Shown one piece after another: positions 30,416 to 38,657 of a stretch of DNA of 64,000 nt. Below the pieces are notes generated by a model that searched no databases, was not told the DNA's origin, and worked only from the letters and a program-made list of their open reading frames with translations. The position numbers were made by a program, and so were the translations under genes. The stretch lies in assembly GCF_014145675.1 (NCBI RefSeq), contig NZ_JACGZW010000005.1, positions 372,001 to 436,000 of the forward strand, in the 5' to 3' direction. This stretch comes from Amycolatopsis dendrobii. GTDB taxonomy: Bacteria; Actinomycetota; Actinomycetes; Mycobacteriales; Pseudonocardiaceae. Within the stretch, counting starts at the first letter, position 1, and every line of letters starts with the position of its first letter.

Positions 30416-30987
30416 ATCGCGGTGTCGTTCTCCTCCTGGGCGCGCAGCAGATCGTCGCGGGCGCGGGACACCCGGGAACGCACCGTGCCGACCGGGCAGC
30501 CGCACACCTCGGCCGCCTCCGCGTACGACAGGCCCAGGAACTGGGTCAGCACCAGGGCTTCGCGGCGGTCCTCGTCGAGAGTGTCCAGCAGCAGGCCCAG
30601 TTCGATCAGGTCCTCGAAGCCTGCCGTGCGCGTACGGGCGGACTGCTCTTCGGCCGCGCGCTGCCAGTCGGCCGTCGTGGATTCGCGGGGGCGGACGGAG
30701 CGCGCGCGGATGCGGTCGACGACGACCCGGCGGGCGATGGACAGCAGCCACGTCCTCGACGACGACCGGCCCGCGAACCTCGGCAGCGAGCCGAACGCGC
30801 GCAGGTACGTTTCCTGGGTGAGGTCGTCCGCTTCGGCCGGGCTGGCGCGGTGGGCCAGGAACCGCCACGCGTCGGCCTGCGTCGCGCGGACCCAGGCTTC
30901 CAATGCGGCCCGGTCGCCGCGGCCGGCGGCGAGGGCCAGCGCGGTGATCCGCTCGTCGTCGTTGTCGCGGCCGGTGGACACGGACAT
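30412..30987 (-). CDS. ECF-family RNA polymerase sigma factor
   Basis: A 191-residue sigma-70 factor with only regions 2 and 4. Region 2 includes ADDLTQETYLRAFGSLPRF and SRTWLLSIARRVVVD; region 4 includes LGLSYAEAAEVCGCPVGTVRSRVSRARDDL. It is coupled to the CopD-CtaG gene downstream and divergent from a zinc-finger membrane anti-sigma gene. The genomic setting resembles mycobacterial and corynebacterial SigC-type factors tied to copper and cytochrome oxidase, an inference from context. It probably recognises the repeated GGGAACC-N16-CGAC promoters nearby. Confidence 0.92.
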   Translation of the reverse strand: MSVSTGRDNDDERITALALAAGRGDRAALEAWVRATQADAWRFLAHRASPAEADDLTQETYLRAFGSLPRFAGRSSSRTWLLSIARRVVVDRIRARSVRPRESTTADWQRAAEEQSARTRTAGFEDLIELGLLLDTLDEDRREALVLTQFLGLSYAEAAEVCGCPVGTVRSRVSRARDDLLRAQEENDTAM

Positions 30988-31053
30988 CACGGTAGTCCAT
31001 GCCCGTCCGGGACAGGTGCCTGACCAGTCCGGAGAAAAATCGCCGAACCCGCC

Positions 31054-31083
31054 GGGAACCGGGACGCGCGTCCGAGCGACTAT
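31054..31083 (+). promoter_or_regulatory. ECF-type promoter of the anti-sigma gene
   Basis: GGGAACC at 31054-31060, 16-base spacer, CGACTAT at 31077-31083. The -10 element overlaps an in-frame ATG at 31082. Transcription should begin near 31088-31091, exactly where the alternative GTG start lies, so a leaderless message is likely. Confidence 0.6.
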
Positions 31084-31090
31084 GACAGAC

Positions 31091-31822
31091 GTGAGCTGTG
31101 AAATCTTCCGCGAAGCGCTGTCCGCGCGGCTCGACGGCGAAGCGGGCCCGCTGCCCGGACCGCAGGTCGACCAGCATCTCGAGACCTGCGCGGGGTGCCG
31201 GACCTGGTACGAGCGGAGCGCGGCGCTGCGCCGTGCCCTGCTGGTCCGCAGCGCGCCCGAGGTGCCCGACCTCACCGGCCGGATCCTCGCCGAAACCCCG
31301 GCTCCGCCGCGGGAGAAATGGGGGCTGCGAGTCGCGCTGGGACTGGTCGGGCTGGTCCAGTGCGGGCTGGCGTTCGCGCAACTGCTCGGCATGGACAACG
31401 CCCACGGCGGCGGCGCTTTCATGGAAGGTCACCTCATCAACGAAAGCGCGGCCTGGAACCTCGCGGTCGGCGTCGGACTGCTGTGGGCCGCACTGCGCAC
31501 CCGCGCGGCCGCCGGGCAGCTGCCGATGATCACCGGGTTCGTGATCGTCCTCGCAGTGCTCACCACCAGCGACCTGATCGGCGACCGGGTGACCGTCGCG
31601 CGGGTGCTGTCGCACGTCTTCCTCGTCGTCGGACTGGCACTGCTCTACGCCGTCCACCGGCAGCACCGCCTCCGGCATCAGCCCGGTCCCGACCTCGCCG
31701 ACACCGCCGACGACCCGGGCCACACCACCGCGGCGCCCCACGGTGCGCTCGCCCTGGTCCGCCCGCATCCCAAGCGCGGCCGCGATTCCCAGCGCCCGAC
31801 CGGACGGCATCGCGCGGCCTGA
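31091..31822 (+). CDS. Membrane-bound zinc-finger anti-sigma factor
   Basis: About 243 residues. The N-terminus has the zf-HC2/ZAS signature: CEIFREALSARLDGE, then HLETCAGCRTWY with the H-x3-C-x2-C zinc ligands that sequester ECF sigma factors. Four or so hydrophobic helices follow (LGLVGLVQCGLAFAQLL, NLAVGVGLLWAA, ITGFVIVLAVLT, VLSHVFLVVGLALLYA), then a basic tail. It is divergent from the ECF sigma gene it presumably inhibits. GTG 31091 is preferred over ATG 31082 because the promoter -10 covers that ATG. Confidence 0.88.
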   Translation: MSCEIFREALSARLDGEAGPLPGPQVDQHLETCAGCRTWYERSAALRRALLVRSAPEVPDLTGRILAETPAPPREKWGLRVALGLVGLVQCGLAFAQLLGMDNAHGGGAFMEGHLINESAAWNLAVGVGLLWAALRTRAAAGQLPMITGFVIVLAVLTTSDLIGDRVTVARVLSHVFLVVGLALLYAVHRQHRLRHQPGPDLADTADDPGHTTAAPHGALALVRPHPKRGRDSQRPTGRHRAA

Positions 31823-32063
31823 CGCACCCTCGCTCGGGAGCCCGGCCTGGAAAGCTCACCCGGCCGGGAACCGGCGAGCACGGAATCCGCGACACCATCG
31901 CGGGCCAGCGAGCGACGCGAACCGCAACCCGGGCGGCGATCGCGCTCTGCTGGAGAGCGAAGGCCGGCCTTGAACTGACCGAAAGTCGTCTCAGGCAAGA
32001 GCCTCCACGAGACGAGGCCCAGAAAACCGCGCCCGGACCGCGCACCGGACAGCCCGTCCGGGC

Positions 32064-32672
32064 TCAGATCATCGCGACCGCCATCACCGCCATTCCCAAG
32101 CTCATCACGCCTTCCGTCGCCAGCCCGATCTCTCGCCGTCCGGGGCGGGCGACCGTCCGGGAGTGATCGATCGCCCTGGCCAGCCACGCGATTCCGGCCG
32201 CCAGGAAGACCACCGCCAGCACCGCCGCGACCACCACGACATGCGCGGGCGCGTGTCCGGTCATCGTCATGCCCGCGTCGCCCATGTCCATCCCGGCGTG
32301 CTCGCCGCCCATCGCGGTCGCGGACCTCGTCATTCCCGCCATCGCCGACGGCATCACGAACGCCATCCACGCCATCCCGGCCATCATCAGCGCGTGGTGC
32401 GCTCCGGGCAGGCGCCCGTGCCCGAATCCCAGCGCCGTGGTCACCGCGAACCATCCGGCTGCCGCCGCGAACAGCACGACCTGCGGCATTCGCGCGAAGG
32501 TCATCGTCGCGGGCCAGGCCATCGTGACCATTCCGACGCACATCGCCGCGTGGAGCGCGTCGGCTGCTCGACCGCTGAAGCCGGGACGCCGCGCGCATCG
32601 GTACAGACAGAACGACCCGGCGGCCGCGAACAGCAGCGTCAGGATCCATCGAAGACCCAGTTCGGCGATCAT
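32064..32672 (-). CDS. DUF5134-like Met/His-rich membrane protein
   Basis: A 202-residue protein with about six hydrophobic helices. A loop near the middle is rich in Met and His (GEHAGMDMGDAGMTMTGH), a composition typical of extracytoplasmic copper-binding segments. It resembles actinobacterial DUF5134 proteins as I remember them. The ATG overlaps the PepSY gene stop by 4 bases, so the two are cotranscribed from the ECF-type promoter. A role in copper handling is inferred. Confidence 0.75.
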   Translation of the reverse strand: MIAELGLRWILTLLFAAAGSFCLYRCARRPGFSGRAADALHAAMCVGMVTMAWPATMTFARMPQVVLFAAAAGWFAVTTALGFGHGRLPGAHHALMMAGMAWMAFVMPSAMAGMTRSATAMGGEHAGMDMGDAGMTMTGHAPAHVVVVAAVLAVVFLAAGIAWLARAIDHSRTVARPGRREIGLATEGVMSLGMAVMAVAMI

Positions 32673-33991
32673 CGAGCGGTCTCCCGGCGCAGGCCCAGCA
32701 GGCAGTCCACCGCCAGGAATCCCAGCAACGACACCCCGAACACCGGCAGGAACCAGCCCGCCACCGCCAATCCGACCAGCGCTGGGGCCAGCACTCGCCC
32801 GGGGATCCGCCGCCATGTGCCGCGCACTGGCATCCGGCCGAAGCGACTCCCGCCCCGCGACCGCCCGGAACGGCCCCGCAGCCACCACATCCGATACCCC
32901 CACAGCACAACGCAAACCAGCGCCGCCCCGAGCACCGTCAGCGCCACCTGGTTCGCGACCCCGAACAACAGCCCCATATGCGCGTCGATCCCCCACCGGC
33001 TCAGCTTCGCGGCGAGCGGGTAATCGGCGAACTTCAGCGTCCCGGTGATCTTCCCCGTGCCGGGATCGACCGACATCGAGTCCTGTTTGGACGGCCAGCC
33101 CCGCCCGACCTGCTGCACCACGTAACCGCCGTCGGAAGGCGGCCGGATTTCCACCGGGTCGGACAGACCGGCGCGGGCGGTCGCGTCGCGCACGGCCTGC
33201 CAGCCGACGTCGCCGGGAGACCGGGAAGCCGAAGAGACCGACGGCGTCGTCCAGTCCCAAGAGGACCGGAGGTCGGTGATGTTCGCACCGGCGTGCAGCG
33301 ACCACGTCAGTCCGGTGGCGGAGAGAAACAGCAGACCCGCAGCGATCCACAGGCCCGTCGCACCGTGCCAGGAACGCAGCCGTCGCCGTCCGGGTTTGCC
33401 CGCGGACGGCAGGAGCACGGCACGCAAGCGGCGGCGGCGACCCAGCCACAAAGCCGCTCCGAGAAGGGTGATCACCCACAGCCAGCTCGCCGCGAGTTCG
33501 CTGTACAGCCGGCCGAAGTCGCCGAGATGGAGGTTGCGGTGGAGGGTGTCGATCCAGCCTCGGGCGGGCAGCGCTTGCCCCGAACCGTAGGTCTCCAGTG
33601 CGCCGCGGACCTCGCCGTCGTGCGGGTTGACGAACACTGTGTACCGGTAACTCGGCGCCAGGCCCGGACGGTCGAAGATCACCTGGGTGGTGTCGGTCGC
33701 GGACGGCGCCGGGCGGACGCCGATGATCTTCCCGTCCGGCACCTGATCGCGAGCGACGAGAACCTGCTGGTCGAGCGGCACCGCGCCAGCAGCGGCCGGG
33801 ACGTGCAACTCGTGCGCGTAGACAGCCTCTTCCAGCTGCGGCGTCCACGCGTACGCGATCCCGGTCAAAGCAGCGACCAGCAGGAACGGGCCGACGAATA
33901 CCCCGGCGTAGAAGTGCAGCCGCAGCACTAACGGCCGGACTGCCGCCCACCCCTCCGCCGTGCGCGGCGCGTCGTCGATGCCGATGGCCAT
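32669..33991 (-). CDS. PepSY-associated transmembrane protein
   Basis: A 440-residue membrane protein of the PepSY_TM/PiuB type. The first helix follows RLHFYAGVFVGPFLLVAALTGI; later come WIDTLHRNLHLGDFGRLYSE, the helix LWVITLLGAALWL, RSWHGATGLWIAAGLLFL and WGIDAHMGLLFG, with conserved histidines in membrane segments. Family members are linked to metal or siderophore reduction. The ATG at 33991 has GGGAGCAGG before it. The message should start near 34017 from the ECF-type promoter. Confidence 0.85.
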   Translation of the reverse strand: MAIGIDDAPRTAEGWAAVRPLVLRLHFYAGVFVGPFLLVAALTGIAYAWTPQLEEAVYAHELHVPAAAGAVPLDQQVLVARDQVPDGKIIGVRPAPSATDTTQVIFDRPGLAPSYRYTVFVNPHDGEVRGALETYGSGQALPARGWIDTLHRNLHLGDFGRLYSELAASWLWVITLLGAALWLGRRRRLRAVLLPSAGKPGRRRLRSWHGATGLWIAAGLLFLSATGLTWSLHAGANITDLRSSWDWTTPSVSSASRSPGDVGWQAVRDATARAGLSDPVEIRPPSDGGYVVQQVGRGWPSKQDSMSVDPGTGKITGTLKFADYPLAAKLSRWGIDAHMGLLFGVANQVALTVLGAALVCVVLWGYRMWWLRGRSGRSRGGSRFGRMPVRGTWRRIPGRVLAPALVGLAVAGWFLPVFGVSLLGFLAVDCLLGLRRETAR

Positions 33992-34021
33992 CCTGCTCCC
34001 TTCGCGTGGTCCGCCTCCTGA

Positions 34022-34051
34022 GGAGTCGGACCGGCGGGGCAGTCGGTTCCC
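34022..34051 (-). promoter_or_regulatory. ECF-type promoter of the PepSY-DUF5134 operon
   Basis: On the minus strand GGGAACC (34051-34045), 16-base spacer, CGACTCC (34028-34022). Third occurrence of the same bipartite element within 6.2 kb. The inferred transcription start leaves about 25 bases to the PepSY ATG. Confidence 0.55.
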
Positions 34052-34113
34052 AGCGGCGGCAAACGCCCGTTCGGGTGCCTCGCGCCGGCGAAGCATTGCT
34101 TCTGGCACGGGGT

Positions 34114-34150
34114 GACAGTATTGTCGCCCTCACATTCGACACCAAGTGTC
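34114..34150. promoter_or_regulatory. Two dyads upstream of mftA
   Basis: GACA-GTAT-TGTC at 34114-34125 and GACAC-CAA-GTGTC at 34138-34150, centres about 24 bases apart, lie 33-69 bases before mftA. They look like a double operator sharing GACA/TGTC half-sites. No MftR-type TetR gene is found in the window. Confidence 0.5.
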
Positions 34151-34182
34151 AAATATCGCCGCCACGAGACAAGGGAGTCACG

Positions 34183-34287
34183 ATGAGCGAGACGACAACC
34201 GCCGCCGAGACGAAGGCCGAAGAGGTCGTAGCCGACGAATTGCTCGTCGAGGAGGTCTCCATCGACGGAATGTGCGGTGTCTACTGA
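34183..34287 (+). CDS. mftA: Mycofactocin precursor peptide
   Basis: A 34-residue peptide with an acidic leader and the invariant C-terminus IDGMCGVY. The last two residues, Val and Tyr, are decarboxylated and cross-linked by MftC and become the redox core of mycofactocin. AAGGGAG precedes the ATG. The mftB frame starts inside the last codons. Confidence 0.97.
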   Translation: MSETTTAAETKAEEVVADELLVEEVSIDGMCGVY

Positions 34288-34570
34288 TCGCAGCGCCGCG
34301 GCGTTCGATCTGGACGGTGCTTGGGAACTGGACAGCCGGGTCTCCATCCGGCCGGAGCGGTTCGGCGCGCTGCTGTACCACTTCGGCACCCGCCGGCTGT
34401 CCTTTCTCAAGAGCCGCACCATGCTCGCCGCGGTGCAGGCGCTGACCGACCACCCCTCCGCCCGCGCCGCGTGCGCGCAGGCCGGGGTCGCGCAGGCGGA
34501 ACTGCCCCGCTACCGCGCCGCCCTGGCCGCCCTCGCGGCGTCGGACATGATCCATCCGAGGAGCGTGTGA
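34277..34570 (+). CDS. mftB: Mycofactocin peptide chaperone (RRE protein)
   Basis: A 97-residue PqqD-like protein that binds the MftA leader and presents it to MftC. It overlaps mftA by 11 bases (GTG start) and its stop overlaps the mftC ATG, so all three are translated together. The sequence SRVSIRPERFGALLYHFGTRRLSFLKS matches the family's beta-strand region. Confidence 0.93.
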   Translation: MSTDRSAAAFDLDGAWELDSRVSIRPERFGALLYHFGTRRLSFLKSRTMLAAVQALTDHPSARAACAQAGVAQAELPRYRAALAALAASDMIHPRSV

Positions 34571-35757
34571 TGCCGCTTGTCGACGAATTCCAGTTCGGGC
34601 TCGACGCGCCGATCTGCCTCACCTGGGAACTCACCTACGCCTGCAACCTCTCCTGCGTGCACTGCCTTTCCTCGTCCGGCCGCCGCGATCCGCGCGAGCT
34701 GAGCACCGCCGAGTGCAAGGCGCTGATCGACGAGTTCGAGCGCATGCAGGTGTTCTACGTGAACATCGGCGGCGGCGAACCGACCGTCCGGCCCGATTTC
34801 TGGGAGCTGGTCGACTACGCGACCGAGCACCACGTCGGCGTCAAGTTCTCGACCAACGGCATCAAGATCACCGAGGACGTCGCGCACCGGCTCGCCGGCA
34901 GCGATTACGTCGACGTCCAGATCTCCCTCGACGGCGCCACCGAGGAGGTCAACGACCACGTCCGCGGCCCCGGCTCCTACCGCACCGCGATCCGGGCGAT
35001 GGAGAACCTCGCCGCCGCCGGGTTCGGGAACTTCAAGATTTCTGTCGTGGTGACCCGGCAGAACGCGGGGCAGCTCGACGACTTCAAAGCCATCGCCGAC
35101 CGCTACGGCGCCCAGCTGCGGCTCACCCGGCTCCGCCCGTCCGGCCGCGGCGCGGACGTCTGGGACGAGTTGCACCCCACCGCCGCCCAGCAGCGGGAGC
35201 TGTACGAGTGGCTGGTCAAGCACGGCGAAAACGTGCTCACCGGCGATTCGTTCTTCCACCTCGCGGGCTACGGCGACGGCGGCCTGCCCGGGCTCAACCT
35301 GTGCGGCGCGGGCCGGGTGGTGTGCCTGATCGACCCGGTCGGCGACGTCTACGCGTGCCCGTTCGCCATCCACGACACCTTCCTCGCCGGAAACACCCGC
35401 GGCGAAGGCGGATTCACCCGCGTGTGGCGCGAATCCGAGCTGTTCGCCGAATTGCGCAGCCCGCAGAGCGGCGGGGCCTGCACGTCGTGTTCGGCCTTCG
35501 ACGCCTGCCGCGGCGGATGCATGGCGGCGAAGTTCTTCACCGGGCTGCCGCTCGACGGCCCGGACCCGGAATGCGTGCGCGGCCACGGCGAACGCGCGCT
35601 GGCCGGGGTCGCCGCGGGCAGCGTGCCGAAACCGTCGCTGGACCACTCGCACCGCACCCGCAAGCGCGAACCGGTGCCGGTGACCATCGGCATGCGCCGC
35701 CCGCCGGACCGGGCCTGCGACGAAAACCCGCTCGCGGGCTTCACCCCGGGCCGCTGA
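34570..35757 (+). CDS. mftC: Mycofactocin radical SAM maturase
   Basis: A 395-residue radical SAM/SPASM enzyme. The CX3CX2C cluster motif is CNLSCVHC at residues 25-32; GGGEPTVRP follows. The C-terminal cysteines (LCGAGRVVCLIDPVGDVYACP, CTSCSAFDACRGGC) hold auxiliary Fe-S clusters. It oxidatively decarboxylates the MftA C-terminal Tyr and forms the Val-Tyr crosslink. Confidence 0.96.
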   Translation: MPLVDEFQFGLDAPICLTWELTYACNLSCVHCLSSSGRRDPRELSTAECKALIDEFERMQVFYVNIGGGEPTVRPDFWELVDYATEHHVGVKFSTNGIKITEDVAHRLAGSDYVDVQISLDGATEEVNDHVRGPGSYRTAIRAMENLAAAGFGNFKISVVVTRQNAGQLDDFKAIADRYGAQLRLTRLRPSGRGADVWDELHPTAAQQRELYEWLVKHGENVLTGDSFFHLAGYGDGGLPGLNLCGAGRVVCLIDPVGDVYACPFAIHDTFLAGNTRGEGGFTRVWRESELFAELRSPQSGGACTSCSAFDACRGGCMAAKFFTGLPLDGPDPECVRGHGERALAGVAAGSVPKPSLDHSHRTRKREPVPVTIGMRRPPDRACDENPLAGFTPGR

Positions 35758-35758
35758 A

Positions 35759-36448
35759 ATGCGCCTGGCCGATCTGTCGTCGCCGGACGTCGCCGAATAC
35801 GCGGCGTCCGGCGCGATCCTCGCCGTGCCGCTCGGAGCCACCGAGCAGCACGGCCCGCATCTGCCGTTGAGCACGGACACCGACATCGCGACGGCGTTGT
35901 GCGAAAGGCTCGCCGCGCAGCGGCCGGACGTGCTGGTCGCGCCAGCGATGCCGTACGGATCGAGCGGCGAACACGCGGGCTTCGCCGGGACGCTGTCGAT
36001 CGGCCAGGCGGCCACGGAACTCCTCCTCGTGGAACTGGGCCGGTCGGCCTGCGAAACGTTCCGGCGGCTGCTGTTCGTGTCCGCGCACGGAGGAAACGCC
36101 GCCTCGGTGACCCGCGCGGTCGCGACTTTGCGGGCCGAATCACGAGACGTCTCGGTGTTCGAGCCGCGCTGGCAAGGAGATCCCCACGCCGGACGGCCGG
36201 AAACCGCTCTCCAGCTGGCTCTTCGACCGGACGCGGTGCAGGCGGAGAAGGCGGTGCCGGGCGATGACCGTCCGCTGAGCGAGTTGCTTCCGGTTCTGCG
36301 CAAGGGCGGCGTGCGCGCGGTGACCGACACCGGGATCCTCGGCGATCCCACCGGCGCGACAGCAGCCGAAGGCCGGGATCTCCTCGACGACCTCACGACA
36401 CAGTTGCGAAAGCACGTGCGCGACTGGACTTCCGTGGTGGCGCCATGA
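35759..36448 (+). CDS. mftE: Mycofactocin precursor peptidase (creatininase family)
   Basis: A 229-residue creatininase-fold metalloprotease that cuts the modified Val-Tyr dipeptide from MftA. Metal ligands are seen in LGATEQHGPHLPLSTD and VSAHGGNAA, as well as Glu in GSSGEHAGF. It begins one base after mftC. In mycobacteria mftD lies between mftC and mftE; here mftD has moved to the end of the operon. Confidence 0.94.
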   Translation: MRLADLSSPDVAEYAASGAILAVPLGATEQHGPHLPLSTDTDIATALCERLAAQRPDVLVAPAMPYGSSGEHAGFAGTLSIGQAATELLLVELGRSACETFRRLLFVSAHGGNAASVTRAVATLRAESRDVSVFEPRWQGDPHAGRPETALQLALRPDAVQAEKAVPGDDRPLSELLPVLRKGGVRAVTDTGILGDPTGATAAEGRDLLDDLTTQLRKHVRDWTSVVAP

Positions 36449-37233
36449 GAGCCGCCCTCGTGACCGGCGCGGCGCGCGGCATCGGCGCAGCCACCGCTGT
36501 CAAATTGGCCGAACAAGGCTGGGCCGTGCTCGCGGTGGACCTCGCCGAAAACGACCCCGCACTCCCCTACCCCATGGGAACCGGCGAGGAACTGTCCACA
36601 GTGGTCGCAACGATCCGGGAAGCCGGCGGCACTGCTGAGGAATTCCGCGCAGACGTCCGCGACCGTACCCGGCTGGCCGCCGCGATAACGACAGCGGAAC
36701 AACACTGGGGCGGCCTCGACGCGGCCATCGCGGCAGCGGGGGTCATCGCGGGCGGTGCACCGCTGTGGGAAATGCCGCCAGAGCAGGAAGACGCTGTCCT
36801 CGACGTCAATCTCCGCGGCGTCCTCAACCTCGCCCACGTCGCGATTCCCGCGCTGCTGCGCCGTCCGAAACCCCGCTGCGGACGGTTCCTGGCCGTCGCG
36901 TCCGCCGCCGCCACGCGCGGGTTGCCGATGCTCGCCGCGTACTGCGCCGCGAAAGCCGGAGTGGCCGGGTTGATTCGCGCGCTGGGCACGGAATTGGGCG
37001 ACTCCGGCGTCACCGCGAACGCGGTCAGCCCCGGCTCGACCGACACGCCGATCCTCGCCGAGAGCGCCCGCCTGTACGACCTTCCTTCAGCACAAAGCTT
37101 TGCCACACAACAACCTGTGCAGCGGCTGCTCGATCCCGCCGAGGTCGCCGCCGTCCTGGCGTTCCTCGCCAGTCCGGAAAGCAGTGCGACAACCGGTGCG
37201 GTCATCCCGGTGGACGGAGGGCTGGCGCTGTGA
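36445..37233 (+). CDS. Mycofactocin-coupled SDR oxidoreductase
   Basis: A 262-residue SDR with TGAARGIGAATAVKLAEQG, an insertion after the second beta-strand (LPYPMGTGEELSTVV) of the kind that marks mycofactocin-dependent SDRs with non-exchangeable NAD, catalytic YCAAK and SPGSTDTPIL. It lies inside the biosynthetic operon, overlapping mftE (ATGA) and mftF (GTGA). It either uses mycofactocin as external acceptor or takes part in its redox cycling; the alcohol substrate is unknown. Confidence 0.9.
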   Translation: MRAALVTGAARGIGAATAVKLAEQGWAVLAVDLAENDPALPYPMGTGEELSTVVATIREAGGTAEEFRADVRDRTRLAAAITTAEQHWGGLDAAIAAAGVIAGGAPLWEMPPEQEDAVLDVNLRGVLNLAHVAIPALLRRPKPRCGRFLAVASAAATRGLPMLAAYCAAKAGVAGLIRALGTELGDSGVTANAVSPGSTDTPILAESARLYDLPSAQSFATQQPVQRLLDPAEVAAVLAFLASPESSATTGAVIPVDGGLAL

Positions 37234-38657
37234 CCGCCCCGCTGCCCGCCGGATTCCGCCTCGCCATGGACCCCAGCGTCAAACAACTCTCCGGCGGACT
37301 CCTCTTCGGCGGCTCCCCCGCCCGCGTACTGCGCCTCACGAGAGCCGGGCGAACGGCGTGGGAACGCCTGGCGGACAACCCGGTCGAGACCTCAGCAGAA
37401 GGGGTCCTCGCCCGGCTGCTCACCGACGCCGGATTCGCACACCCGTTGCCACCAGCCGAATCCGCCGACGCGACCGTCGTCATCCCAGTCCGCGACCGCG
37501 CCGAACTCCTCGGCCGCTGCCTCGCCGGACTCGACGGCCGATACCCCGCGCTGGTCGTCGACGACGGATCCGCCGACCCCGCCGCCATCGCCGCCGTGGC
37601 GTCCGCGCACGGCGCGAAACTCGTCCGCCGCGACGTCAACGGCGGCCCAGGCGCAGCCCGGAACACCGCGCTGGAGCACGTTTCCACCGGCCTGATCGCC
37701 TTCCTGGACAGCGATTGCGTCCCGTCCCCGGACTGGATCGACCGGCTGGCCGGGCATTTCGCCGACCCGCTCGTCGCCGCCGTCGCACCGCGCGTACGCC
37801 CCCTCGCCCCCGGCACCTGGGCGGGCCGCTACACCTGCGCCGCCAGCAGCCTCGACCTCGGCACCGCCCCCGCGCGCGTCGCGCCCGGCACGCGACTGTC
37901 CTATGTGCCCACTGCCGCGCTCCTGGTCCGCCGGACCGCACTGGAATCCGTCGCGCGCGACGGTGCCGTCTTCGACCCGGCAATGCGCGTCGGCGAGGAC
38001 GTCGACCTCGGCTGGCGGCTCCACGACGCCGGTTTCCGGATCCGCTACGACCCGTCCGCGCACGTCGACCACCACGAACCGACCACCTGGCGAGCGTTGC
38101 TCAGCCGCCGCGCCAGCTACGGCACTTCCGCCGCACCGCTGGCACTCCGCCGCCCGGCGGCGATGGCTCCGCTCGTCCTGCACCCCTGGCCGACGCTGAC
38201 CGTCGCCGCTCTCCTGGCCCGCCGTCCGCTTCCGGCCGCCGCCGCGTTCGCGGGCGCAGTGCTGACCATGACCCGCGTACTGCGCCAAAGCGACGTGCCG
38301 ACCCACGGCGTCGCGCAGACGATGGCCACCGCCGTCGGCCAAACCTGGCTCGGATTCGGCCGCTACAGCACCCAATTCGCCGCTCCGCTGCTCGCCGCGC
38401 TCCTGCTGCCCGGCGGGCGGAAACGCCGGGGACGACGGGCCGCGATCGCGTCCCTGCTCGCCGGGCCGCCGCTGACCGCCTGGCTGCGGCACCGCCCCGC
38501 CCTCGACCCTTTCCGCTACACCACCGGCGCGATCGCCGACGACCTCGCGTACGGCGCCGGGGTGTGGGCGGGCTGTCTCAACCACCGGACCGCGGTCCCG
38601 CTGCGGCCGCGCGTCACTTGGCGCCCTCTGCGCGTCGACCCGAAGGGAAAACGATGA
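37230..38657 (+). CDS. mftF: Mycofactocin glycosyltransferase
   Basis: A 475-residue family 2 glycosyltransferase that adds an oligoglucose chain to premycofactocin. The catalytic region reads ATVVIPVRDRAELLGRCL, LVVDDGSAD, FLDSDCVPSPDW and EDVDLGWRL. The C-terminal half has hydrophobic helices (AAAFAGAVLTM, FAAPLLAALLL) that should anchor it to the membrane. The GTG start overlaps the SDR stop and its stop overlaps the mftD start. Confidence 0.94.
   Translation: MTAPLPAGFRLAMDPSVKQLSGGLLFGGSPARVLRLTRAGRTAWERLADNPVETSAEGVLARLLTDAGFAHPLPPAESADATVVIPVRDRAELLGRCLAGLDGRYPALVVDDGSADPAAIAAVASAHGAKLVRRDVNGGPGAARNTALEHVSTGLIAFLDSDCVPSPDWIDRLAGHFADPLVAAVAPRVRPLAPGTWAGRYTCAASSLDLGTAPARVAPGTRLSYVPTAALLVRRTALESVARDGAVFDPAMRVGEDVDLGWRLHDAGFRIRYDPSAHVDHHEPTTWRALLSRRASYGTSAAPLALRRPAAMAPLVLHPWPTLTVAALLARRPLPAAAAFAGAVLTMTRVLRQSDVPTHGVAQTMATAVGQTWLGFGRYSTQFAAPLLAALLLPGGRKRRGRRAAIASLLAGPPLTAWLRHRPALDPFRYTTGAIADDLAYGAGVWAGCLNHRTAVPLRPRVTWRPLRVDPKGKR

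Noticed and set aside
28355..31810. A single 1151-residue minus-strand protein
   Set aside because: Only 28355-30415 has the CopD-CtaG character. The upstream part overlaps the sigma gene in another frame and is antisense to the anti-sigma gene, and it lacks hydrophobic or domain features.
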